Source: CAXYVC01 sp964292295 (GTDB lineage: Bacteria > Acidobacteriota > Holophagae > Holophagales > Holophagaceae). From it: a DNA stretch of 22,269 bases. Below are positions 7,573 through 14,437 of this stretch, in pieces (positions within the stretch are counted from its first letter, which is position 1; each line of letters opens with the position of its first letter). Location: assembly GCA_964292295.1 (NCBI GenBank), contig CAXYVC010000035.1:1-22269 (forward strand), in the 5' to 3' direction. Both the position numbers and the translations under genes were made by a program. The notes beneath the pieces are model-generated. The model was not told where the DNA came from, ran no database searches, and saw only the letters and a program-made list of their open reading frames with translations.

Positions 7573-7583
7573 GCGCGGAGGGC

Positions 7584-8591
7584 TCAGGAGGTGCTCAGGA
7601 GGCGCGTGGCCAGGCCGTCCAGCTCCCGGTCTGCCGCCACGAGCAGGCGCCTCCCCATCCGCTGCAGGCCTTCCAGGTTGGCGGGGGCGATGTTGTCCAG
7701 GCCGTCCAGGTCCTGGTCCAGGCCCACCTGGAAGCGGTAGTAGCGCGGCGTGCCTTTCTCTCCCGGCGGCAGGAGCATCCGGAGCTGGTGGTCCACGGTG
7801 TCGGCCACGCCGTCGGCGCCAAGCTCCATGAGGTGGCGGGTCCAGTCCGCGGGGCCCCAGTCCCTCGCCTCGTCGAAGGGAAGGGCGCGGGCGGGGCGGC
7901 CGGTGCCGAGCGAGACGAGCAGCACCTCGGGAGGGGCCTGGCCCTCCCTGGCCAGGGCCAGGTGCTCGACGAAGGCGCACAGGGCGGGGTTGCTGGCGTA
8001 GCAGCTCCCGTCCACCAGCACGTCCTGTTCGTAGCGCTCGGGCCAGGGGATGCGCACCGGCTCGAAGTAGGTGGGGGCCGCGCAGGCGGCGCGGGCGACC
8101 GTGCGCAGGGGGTAGTCGTGGCGGGGGTCGAGGCGGGCGCAGCGGCTGCGGAAGAGGAAGGGGTGGCGCTTCTCCAGGTCGTAGGCCGTCACCAGGACCT
8201 CGGGGGTGCATCCGGAGAGGCGGGTTTCCCCGAAGAGCTCGGCCAGCACCTCTTCCAGCCCCTGGGCGGCGTAGTGCTCGTCGAAACCGCCGCCGGGGTT
8301 CTGCAGCTCGTCCAAAAGGCTGTGGTGGAAGATCCGCCCGCAGTGCGCCTCGAAGAGGCGGGTCAGCGCCTCCGCCGCGGGGGCGGGCTCGGGCATGGCC
8401 AGCGTCAGGGCCATCAGGGCCCCGCTGCCCGTGCCTGCGAAGAGGTCGAAGACCTGCCTCAGGGGACGCCCCGTGCGCCGCTCCAGCTCCGCCAGGAGGA
8501 GGGCGGGAATCAGGCCGCGGATGCCGCCCCCGTCGATGGAGAGGATGCGGAAGGGCCGGACTAGGGCAGGGTCGTCCTTGCGGGTGGGCAT
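7584..8591 (-). CDS. Patatin-like phospholipase family protein with altered nucleophile motif
   Basis: A 335-residue patatin-fold protein. The oxyanion loop DGGGIRG is at 20-26 and the catalytic-Asp block VDGSCYASNPA has Asp194. The expected nucleophile elbow GxSxG reads GTGSG (53-57): serine is at the fourth position and glycine occupies the nucleophile position, as confirmed in the DNA (GGC AGC). Patatins normally hydrolyse acyl esters of phospholipids with a Ser-Asp dyad. This one is either inactive, uses the shifted serine, or has another role. Start chosen at ATG 8591: it is the last Met before the conserved PFRILSIDGGG region, with GGAGG-type purines unclear. A longer in-frame reading to 8666 enters the preceding terminator. 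It is transcribed towards usp and follows pepF on the same strand beyond a terminator. No cyclase or other anti-phage partner is adjacent. Confidence 0.85.
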   Translation of the reverse strand: MPTRKDDPALVRPFRILSIDGGGIRGLIPALLLAELERRTGRPLRQVFDLFAGTGSGALMALTLAMPEPAPAAEALTRLFEAHCGRIFHHSLLDELQNPGGGFDEHYAAQGLEEVLAELFGETRLSGCTPEVLVTAYDLEKRHPFLFRSRCARLDPRHDYPLRTVARAACAAPTYFEPVRIPWPERYEQDVLVDGSCYASNPALCAFVEHLALAREGQAPPEVLLVSLGTGRPARALPFDEARDWGPADWTRHLMELGADGVADTVDHQLRMLLPPGEKGTPRYYRFQVGLDQDLDGLDNIAPANLEGLQRMGRRLLVAADRELDGLATRLLSTS

Positions 8592-8653
8592 GGAGGCCTC
8601 TGGGGGAACGTGGCCGTAGCTTAACGCCTCCCCGGCTGGACGGGGGTACGCAG

Positions 8654-8680
8654 GAAGGCCCCGCATCCGGCGGGGCCTTC
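8654..8680 (-). terminator. Terminator hairpin after oligoendopeptidase F gene
   Basis: A perfect 11-bp stem, GAAGGCCCCGC (8654-8664) and GCGGGGCCTTC (8670-8680), with a 5-nt loop, begins 16 bp after the pepF stop codon. On the minus strand the trailing T-run is poor, so termination may be partial. Confidence 0.65.
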
Positions 8681-8696
8681 TTCTGGATGAATGCAG

Positions 8697-10598
8697 CTAC
8701 TTGCCGGTCTTCTCGAGGCGCGCCACCAGGGCCTCCATCTCGCCCACCAGGCGGTCGAAGGCCGCCAGGGCCTCCTCCACGGGCTTCGGGCTGGAGAGGT
8801 CCACGCCGGCATCCTTCAGGGCCTGCAGGGGCAGCTTGGTGCCGCCGGCCTTGAGGAAGGCCAGGTAGCGGGCCCGGGCGGGCTCGCCCTCCCGCAGCAC
8901 CGCTTCCGACAGGGCCATGCTGGCGGCGATGCCGGTGGCGTACTGGTAGACGTAGAAGTTGTAGTGGAAGTGGGGAATGGTGCTCCACTCGCTCTGGATG
9001 TAGTCATCCACGTTCATCACGCCCCGGTCGTGGCCGTAGTAGAGGCGGGTGAGTTCCAGATACTTGGCGTTCATCCAGTCCGCCGTGAGGGTGCCGCCCT
9101 GCTCGGCCCGCGCGTGCATGGCGAGCTCGAAGTCGGCGAAGAGCGTCTGGCGGTAGAGGGTGCCGCGCAGCTGCTCCAGGTAGCGGTCCAGCAGGAAGAG
9201 CTTGAAGCGGGCGTCCTTCTCCGTGGCCAGGAGGCGGTGCATCAGCAGGTTCTCGTTGAAGGTGCTGGCCACCTCCGCCAGGAAGATCGGGTATTCGGAG
9301 GTGGCGAAGGGCTGGGTGCCGTCGCTGAACCAGGAGTGCAGGGCGTGGCCCATCTCGTGGGCGAGGGTGCTCACTTCGGAGTAGCGCCCGTCGTAGTTCA
9401 TCTTCACGTAGGGGTGCACGCCAAAGACGCCGCTGGAATAGGCGCCGCCCTGCTTGCCCTTGTTGGGGTAGACGTCCACCCAGCCCTGCTCGAAGCCCTT
9501 CGCGAGGGCGGCCGTGTAGTCCGCGCCCAGGGGCTTCAGGGCGTCCAGCACCATGCCTTTTGCCTGCTCGTAGTCGTAGCGCTTGTCCACGGAGCTGACG
9601 GCGCTGGCGTAGATGTCGCCGTAGCGGAGCTCGGGAAGGCCCAGCATGCGCTGGCGGAGCTTCAGGAGGCGGTGCAGGGGGGCGAGGTGTGCGCGCACCG
9701 TGGACACGAGGGTGCGGTACACCACCGGGTCCACCGCGTTGGCGTGGAGGGCGGCCTCCAGGCAGCTGGGGAAGCGGTGGATGCGGGCGTCGAAGAGGTG
9801 CTGCTTGACGTTGGCGTCCATCAGGGCCGCGAAGCTGTTCTCCAAACGGCGCTGGTTGGTGAAGTGGGCCTCCATCACCGCTAGGCGGTCCTCGCGGCGG
9901 GCGGACCCGCGCAGGCGGTTGAAGGCGGCCTGGTCCAGGGTCACGGCGCTGCCGTCGGCCAGCTTCAGCTCGGGACGGGGCAGCTCCACGTTGTTCAGCA
10001 GCTCGGTCACCTTCGAGGGCGCCTCGGTGAAGAGGCCGGTGAGGGCGGCGACGCGCTCCTCCCCCTGGCTCAGCACGTGGCCCTCGTCGCGCAGGATGCG
10101 CTCCAGGTCCACCCGGAAGGGCGTCAGGCGCGGCTCGGCCTTCAGGGCGGCCCGGACCTGCTCCTTCCCGAGCTGCAGCACGTCGGGGCGCAGGAAGGCG
10201 AGGCGGGCGCCGAAGTCCACGAGGAAGGTCTGCACCTCGCCCTTCATCTGCTGCAGGGAGACGTCGGAGAGGTCCATGTCGGACTGCAGGCTGGCGTAGG
10301 CGTAGACCCGCACGCCCCGGCGCTTGATCTCGTCCAGGCGCTCCAGCAGGGCGGCCATGCGGGCGGGCGAGGCGGTCCAATCCTTCGCGAGGGGATCCAC
10401 CCCCGCGGCCAGAACCTTGAGCGCTTCGAGCTCCCGGGCCCAGGCGGCGCGGTTCGCGAAGAGGTCCTCGATGCGCCACTGGAAGGCCTTGGGGACCTCG
10501 GCGCGCGGGGTCTTCGAGAAGTCGGGAATCGAAGGCGAAGCGGCCGGGAGCGGCGCGGCGAGCAGCGAGGCGAGACACACGGCGAGGGGAACCTTCAT
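8697..10598 (-). CDS. pepF: Oligoendopeptidase F (M3 family metallopeptidase), apparently exported
   Basis: A 633-residue zinc peptidase of the M3B family. The zinc motif HEMGHALHSWF places ligands His414 and His418 with catalytic Glu415, and the third ligand Glu442 lies in FLAEVASTFNE. The N-terminal half is the helical PepF domain, including the AFNRLRGSARREDRLAVMEAH-type helix found in oligoendopeptidases. PepF cuts peptides of about 7-17 residues. Most PepF proteins are cytoplasmic, but this one begins with a signal-peptide-like sequence (MKVPLAVCLASLLAAPLPAA), so export is likely. The start at ATG 10598 has AAGGAG about 7 nt upstream. The gene begins 45 bp after the SRP RNA gene on the same strand; no clear separate promoter is visible between them, so read-through from the SRP promoter is possible. 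Confidence 0.93.
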   Translation of the reverse strand: MKVPLAVCLASLLAAPLPAASPSIPDFSKTPRAEVPKAFQWRIEDLFANRAAWARELEALKVLAAGVDPLAKDWTASPARMAALLERLDEIKRRGVRVYAYASLQSDMDLSDVSLQQMKGEVQTFLVDFGARLAFLRPDVLQLGKEQVRAALKAEPRLTPFRVDLERILRDEGHVLSQGEERVAALTGLFTEAPSKVTELLNNVELPRPELKLADGSAVTLDQAAFNRLRGSARREDRLAVMEAHFTNQRRLENSFAALMDANVKQHLFDARIHRFPSCLEAALHANAVDPVVYRTLVSTVRAHLAPLHRLLKLRQRMLGLPELRYGDIYASAVSSVDKRYDYEQAKGMVLDALKPLGADYTAALAKGFEQGWVDVYPNKGKQGGAYSSGVFGVHPYVKMNYDGRYSEVSTLAHEMGHALHSWFSDGTQPFATSEYPIFLAEVASTFNENLLMHRLLATEKDARFKLFLLDRYLEQLRGTLYRQTLFADFELAMHARAEQGGTLTADWMNAKYLELTRLYYGHDRGVMNVDDYIQSEWSTIPHFHYNFYVYQYATGIAASMALSEAVLREGEPARARYLAFLKAGGTKLPLQALKDAGVDLSSPKPVEEALAAFDRLVGEMEALVARLEKTGK

Positions 10599-10642
10599 GG
10601 GGATGCTCCTTCGGGAAGGCGTTCAGGCGCGCAGGCACGAAA

Positions 10643-10738
10643 GGGCCGGGCTGACCACGGCACTCGTCCCTCCGCCTTATGGCTGCTTCTTCCGACCTGA
10701 CCAGGTTCGACGGGGGGCCGATGCATGGGGCCCGGCTT
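10643..10738 (-). ncRNA. ffs: Signal recognition particle RNA, small bacterial (4.5S) type
   Basis: On the minus strand the sequence shows the universally conserved SRP domain IV: GAACCTGGTCAGGTCGGAAG followed by AAGCAGCCATAAGG, almost as in E. coli 4.5S RNA, then GACGAGTGCCGTGGTCAGCC, which parallels the E. coli 3' arm. The ends pair: GCCGGGC at 10736-10730 with GCCCGGC at 10651-10645 close the rod. The length of about 96 nt fits the Alu-less form. The RNA binds Ffh and directs co-translational targeting of membrane proteins. One base is dropped in the usual GGAAGGAAGCAG tetraloop-flanking stretch (GGAAGAAGCAG), a known kind of variation. Exact ends are uncertain by a few bases. Confidence 0.92.
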
Positions 10739-10744
10739 GCCTCC

Positions 10745-10750
10745 AGCATA
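10745..10750 (-). promoter_or_regulatory. -10 element of the SRP RNA promoter
   Basis: TATGCT on the minus strand lies 7-8 bp before the predicted 5' end of the SRP RNA, the right place for a -10 hexamer. No good -35 match is seen 16-18 bp further upstream. Confidence 0.45.
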
Positions 10751-10845
10751 GCGGCCGGGGGGCCTCCGGGCCAGGGCGCGAAGGGATAAAGCCCCCATGT
10801 TCCATGGAGATCCAGTGCGGCTGCCGGATGGGGGGAAAGTGCCCC

Positions 10846-10874
10846 TTGACGCCCCAAGATGTTGGGGTGATTCT
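10846..10874 (+). promoter_or_regulatory. Candidate promoter of nrdJ
   Basis: TTGACG (10846-10851) followed after 17 bp by GATTCT (10869-10874) forms a plausible sigma-70 promoter. The 17-bp spacer contains the palindromic NrdR-box-like site, so a bound repressor would block polymerase. Transcription would start near 10881, leaving an untranslated leader of about 120 nt in which I recognise no riboswitch. Confidence 0.5.
10852..10867 (+). promoter_or_regulatory. NrdR-box-like operator 1
   Basis: CCCCAAGATGTTGGGG is an imperfect-centre palindrome with 6-bp arms. It matches the core of the published NrdR consensus (acaCwAtATaTwGtgt) at C4, A5, A6, A8, T9, T11, T12 and G13. It lies between the -35 and -10 elements of the presumed nrdJ promoter. 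Confidence 0.6.
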
Positions 10875-10883
10875 TGGTGTCCG

Positions 10884-10899
10884 ACACAACCTGTAGCGC
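10884..10899 (+). promoter_or_regulatory. NrdR-box-like operator 2
   Basis: ACACAACCTGTAGCGC agrees with the NrdR consensus at the outer ACA and at C4, A5, A6, T9, T11, A12 and G13. It starts 32 bp after the first box, three helical turns, which is the usual spacing of tandem NrdR boxes. It overlaps a perfect 11-nt palindrome GTGTCCGACAC (10877-10887). Confidence 0.55.
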
Positions 10900-11001
10900 C
10901 TGCTCCCGGTCGCCCCTGTGCCAGGGCCTTCCGGAAGGCTCCCTTCAAAACCCCTTACCCGTCCAGGGTGCCGTGAGGTGCCCGGGAAGAGGCGTCGTCC
11001 C

Positions 11002-14000
11002 ATGCAGATCCAGCGCCATTTCACCAAGCCCGGCCGCGATCCCCTCGAGGGGATTCCCTTCGTGCCCCGCACGAGCCGCATCACGAAGCTGGATGGCGCG
11101 GTGGTCTTCGAGGCCCGGGACGTGATGGTCCCCGAGGGCTGGTCCCAGGTGGCGGTGGACATCCTGGCCCAGAAGTACTTCCGCCGGAAGGGCTGCGACT
11201 TCCGCTTTGCGGGCTCGGTGCACCACCACCCCTACGCGGCGAGCTACGGGGCGCACGTGCCTCTGCGGGAAGGGGTCACGGGCGAATACGACAGCCGCCA
11301 GGTCTTCCACCGCCTGGCGGGTTGCTGGGCGCACTGGGGCGAGCAGCACGGGTACTTCGGCGGGCGGGAGGATGCCCAGGCCTTCTACGACGAGCTGGTG
11401 CACATGCTGGCCAACCAGATGTGCGCCCCCAACAGCCCCCAGTGGTTCAACACGGGGCTGCACTTCGCCTACGGCATCGCCGGTCCCGCCCAGGGGCACA
11501 GCTACGTGGACCCGGTCACGGGCGAGATGCGGGAGAGCGACTCCGCCTACGAGCGGCCCCAGCCTCACGCGTGCTTCATCCAGAGCGTGGACGACAACCT
11601 GGTGAACCCGGGCGGGATCATGGACCTGTGGACCCGCGAGGCCCGCATCTTCAAGTACGGCAGCGGCACGGGCTCCAACTTCTCGCGGATCCGTGGCCTG
11701 GAGGAGCCCCTGAGCGGCGGCGGGCGCAGCTCCGGCCTCATGAGCTTCCTGGCGGTGGGTGACCGGGCCGCCGGGGCCATCAAGTCCGGTGGCACCACGC
11801 GGCGTGCGGCGAAGATGGTGACCCTCGACCTGGACCATCCGGACATCGAGGCCTTCGTGTCCTGGAAGGTGAACGAGGAGCGCAAGGTGGCCATGCTGGC
11901 CGCCGGCTCCCTGGTGCTGGCGAAGCACTGGAACGCCCTGTGCGAGGCCGTGGAGGGCTCCACCAGCCGGGACGCCAGCCCGCGCACCAACGAGAAGCTG
12001 CGCAAGGCCCTCGCCCGGGCCAAGGCCGAGGGCGTGGCCGCGGGCTTCCTGACCCAGTGCCTGGCGCGCCTGGAGCAGGGCGACACGGACCGGGACCTGA
12101 AGCAGTACGACACCACCTGGGACGGCGAGGGCTACGCCACGGTGGGCGGCATGAACTCCAACAACTCGGTGCGCGTGCCCGACGCCTTCATGCGGGCCCT
12201 GGAGAAGGGCGGCACCTGGGACCTGATCCGCCGCACGGACGGGAAGCCGGCCCGGACGCTGCAGGCCCGCGACCTGATGCACCGCGTCAACTACGCCGCC
12301 TGGGCCTGTGCGGACCCCGGCGTGCAGTTCGACACCACCATCAACGCCTGGCACACCTGCCCGGAGGACGGCCGCATCAACGCGAGCAATCCCTGCTCCG
12401 AATACATGTTCCTGGACGACACCGCCTGCAACCTCGCGTCCCTGAACCTGTGCGCCTTCCTGACGGACGACGGCGGCTTCGACCTGGAGGGCTACCGCCA
12501 CGCGATCCGCCTCTGGACGATGGTGCTCGAGATCAGCGTGCTGATGGCCCAGTTCCCGAGCGAGCGCATCGCCCAGCTCAGCCACGACTTCCGGACCCTC
12601 GGCCTCGGCTACGCCAACCTGGGCGCCATGCTCATGCGCCTGGGCATCCCCTACGACAGCCCGGAAGGCACCCAGTGGTGCGGCGTGCTCACGGCCATCC
12701 TCACCGGCGATGCCTACGCGGCCAGCGCCGAGATGGCCTCCGAGCTGGGGCCCTTCCCCGGCTACGCCCGCAACCGCGAGCACATGCTGCGGGTGATCCG
12801 CAACCACCGCCGGGCGGCCTACGACGCGCCCGAGGCGGAATACGAGGGGCTCTCCATCACGCCCCAGGGGCTTCACGGAACCGGCGTGCCGCGTGTGCTG
12901 CTGGAGGCCGCCCGCCAGAGCTGGGACCGCGCGCAGGAGCTGGGCGAGCGCCACGGCTACCGCAACGCCCAGGTGACGGTGCTGGCGCCCACGGGCACCA
13001 TCGGCCTGCTGATGGACTGCGACACCACCGGCATCGAGCCCGACTTCGCCCTGGTGAAGTTCAAGAAGCTGGCCGGCGGCGGCTATTTCAAGCTCGTGAA
13101 CCGGGCCGTGCCCGAGGCCCTGGCGCGCCTCGGCTACGCGCCGGACCAGATCCGCGCCATCGAGCGCCACGTGGTGGGCTGGCAGGAGATCACGGACGAG
13201 ACCCCCGGGCTCTCCCGCCGCGAGCTGCTGGCCAAGGGCTGGACCGAGGCCGAGCTGAAGGCCGTGGAGGACAAGCTGCCCACCGCCTTCGACCCCGCCT
13301 ACGCGGTGGATGTGGAGCGCCTGAAGGCCGACTTCGGCGAGCGGGCCACGGAGCGCTTCCTGGAAGCCCTGGCCGGCTCCATGACCGTGGAGGGGGCGCC
13401 CTTCCTGAAGGAGGCGCACCTGCCGATCTTCGACTGCGCCAACAAGTGCGGCCGCAGGGGACAGCGCTTCATCGCCCCCATGGGCCACATCCGCATGATG
13501 GGCGCGGCGCAGCCCTTCCTGAGCGGGGCCATCAGCAAGACCATCAACCTCCCCGCCGAGTACACGGTGGAGGGTGTGGGCGGCATCTACGAGGCCTCCT
13601 GGAAGCACATGCTGAAGGCGGTGGCCCTGTACCGGGACGGCTCCAAGCTGAGCCAGGCCCTGGCCACCAACCTGGAGCTGCTCGAGGGCCTGGAGGTCCT
13701 GGCGGACGAGGAGGCCCCCCAGGCCGAGAAGACCGAGGCGATGGCCCAGGCCATGACCCAGCAGCTGGTGCGCACCTACCGCCGCAAGCTGCCCAACCGC
13801 CGGGGCGGCTACACCCAGAGCGCCGTGGTGGGCGGCACCAAGATCTACCTGCGCACGGGCGAATACGAAGACGGGGCGCTGGGCGAGATCTTCCTGGACA
13901 TCCACAAGGAGGGCGCGGCCTTCCGCTCCCTGCTCAACTGCTTTGCCATCGCCGTGAGCATGGGCCTGCAGTACGGCGTGCCCCTCGAGGAGTTCTGCGA

Positions 14001-14427
14001 CGCCTTCCTCTTCACGCGCTTCGAGCCCAACGGCATGGTCCGGGAGAACGAGTACATCAAGTTCTCCACGTCCATCATCGACTTCGTCTTCCGCGACCTG
14101 GCCATCAGCTACCTGGGCCGCTACGACCTGGCCCAGGTGGAGCCGGAGGACCTGGTGAAGATGACGCCCGAGACGATCAAGCCCGAGAGCGCCCACCAGA
14201 ACGTGCCCCTCGCAGGCGTGCCGCTGCCCTTCGATGCGGAACCCGCCGTGGTGGGCGTCGCGGCGTCCCCCGCCTCCGGCGCCGCGGCCGCGGTGAGGGC
14301 CGTGCAGGCCGCCCGGGAGAAGGGCTACACCGGCGATCCCTGCCCCGAGTGCGGCCACCTCACCCTGGTGCGCAACGGCGCCTGCCTGAAGTGCCAGACC
14401 TGCGGCGCCACCACGGGCTGCAGCTAG
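11002..14427 (+). CDS. nrdJ: Class II (adenosylcobalamin-dependent) ribonucleotide reductase
   Basis: A 1141-residue enzyme that reduces ribonucleotides to deoxyribonucleotides using adenosylcobalamin, independent of oxygen. Family marks include MCAPNSPQWFNTGL, NPCSEYMFLDDTACNLASLN (Asn463, Cys465 and Glu467 of the active site), APTGTIGLLMDCDTTGIEPDF split over the nucleotide-binding loop, and GGYFKLVN. The C-terminus carries a cysteine cluster (Cys1114, 1117, 1128, 1131, 1134, 1140), a zinc-ribbon-like tail seen in long NrdJ proteins whose cysteines include those that re-reduce the active site. No intein or ATP-cone is evident. The start at ATG 11002 is chosen because GGAAGAGG lies about 9 nt upstream and homologues begin with a comparable basic stretch; an upstream in-frame GTG at 10918 is less likely. 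The gene is convergent with the CDF transporter gene, 10 bp apart. Confidence 0.96.
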   Translation: MQIQRHFTKPGRDPLEGIPFVPRTSRITKLDGAVVFEARDVMVPEGWSQVAVDILAQKYFRRKGCDFRFAGSVHHHPYAASYGAHVPLREGVTGEYDSRQVFHRLAGCWAHWGEQHGYFGGREDAQAFYDELVHMLANQMCAPNSPQWFNTGLHFAYGIAGPAQGHSYVDPVTGEMRESDSAYERPQPHACFIQSVDDNLVNPGGIMDLWTREARIFKYGSGTGSNFSRIRGLEEPLSGGGRSSGLMSFLAVGDRAAGAIKSGGTTRRAAKMVTLDLDHPDIEAFVSWKVNEERKVAMLAAGSLVLAKHWNALCEAVEGSTSRDASPRTNEKLRKALARAKAEGVAAGFLTQCLARLEQGDTDRDLKQYDTTWDGEGYATVGGMNSNNSVRVPDAFMRALEKGGTWDLIRRTDGKPARTLQARDLMHRVNYAAWACADPGVQFDTTINAWHTCPEDGRINASNPCSEYMFLDDTACNLASLNLCAFLTDDGGFDLEGYRHAIRLWTMVLEISVLMAQFPSERIAQLSHDFRTLGLGYANLGAMLMRLGIPYDSPEGTQWCGVLTAILTGDAYAASAEMASELGPFPGYARNREHMLRVIRNHRRAAYDAPEAEYEGLSITPQGLHGTGVPRVLLEAARQSWDRAQELGERHGYRNAQVTVLAPTGTIGLLMDCDTTGIEPDFALVKFKKLAGGGYFKLVNRAVPEALARLGYAPDQIRAIERHVVGWQEITDETPGLSRRELLAKGWTEAELKAVEDKLPTAFDPAYAVDVERLKADFGERATERFLEALAGSMTVEGAPFLKEAHLPIFDCANKCGRRGQRFIAPMGHIRMMGAAQPFLSGAISKTINLPAEYTVEGVGGIYEASWKHMLKAVALYRDGSKLSQALATNLELLEGLEVLADEEAPQAEKTEAMAQAMTQQLVRTYRRKLPNRRGGYTQSAVVGGTKIYLRTGEYEDGALGEIFLDIHKEGAAFRSLLNCFAIAVSMGLQYGVPLEEFCDAFLFTRFEPNGMVRENEYIKFSTSIIDFVFRDLAISYLGRYDLAQVEPEDLVKMTPETIKPESAHQNVPLAGVPLPFDAEPAVVGVAASPASGAAAAVRAVQAAREKGYTGDPCPECGHLTLVRNGACLKCQTCGATTGCS

Positions 14428-14437
14428 AGGGCCCTCC

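Larger units (their letters stand above)
7115..7583. repeat. 184-bp tandem repeat, 2.55 copies, including the 3' end of the usp gene
   Basis: The block has a period of exactly 184 bp (CCTGCGATG recurs at 7115, 7299 and 7483). It resolves into three copies of a 101-bp unit (7115-7215, 7299-7399, 7483-7583) and two copies of an 83-bp element between them (7216-7298, 7400-7482). The 101-bp unit carries the last 47 bp of the usp coding sequence plus a hairpin. The two 83-bp elements are identical; the 101-bp units differ at only a few positions, so the duplication is recent. The last unit ends exactly at the stop codon of the convergent patatin gene. Because 184 is not a multiple of 3, the copied usp tail falls in a new frame each time. 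The 422 bp between the two genes hold no gene. Confidence 0.95.

Noticed and set aside
7115..7583. CRISPR array.
   Set aside because: Units are 101 and 83 bp, the intervening elements are identical to each other, and no cas gene is near.
7584..8591. CBASS-type patatin effector (CapV) of an anti-phage system.
   Set aside because: No nucleotide cyclase, HORMA or ubiquitin-like partner flanks it, and the catalytic serine position is changed.
10918..11001. Upstream GTG start that would lengthen NrdJ by 28 residues.
   Set aside because: No ribosome binding site fits it, the added sequence is not family-like, and ATG 11002 has a good purine tract at the right spacing.
10875..11001. Cobalamin riboswitch ahead of the B12-dependent reductase.
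   Set aside because: The leader of about 120 nt is too short and lacks the conserved B12-box type sequence.
10945..14358. 1137-residue open frame antisense to nrdJ.
   Set aside because: It mirrors a well-conserved gene in a high-GC genome where the opposite strand rarely has stops. The translation is Gly/Ala/His/Val-rich with no domain, and it ends and begins inside nrdJ.
14427..14436. 10-bp perfect palindrome GAGGGCCCTC between the convergent nrdJ and CDF genes as terminator.
   Set aside because: It has no loop and no T-run; too short to be called a terminator.
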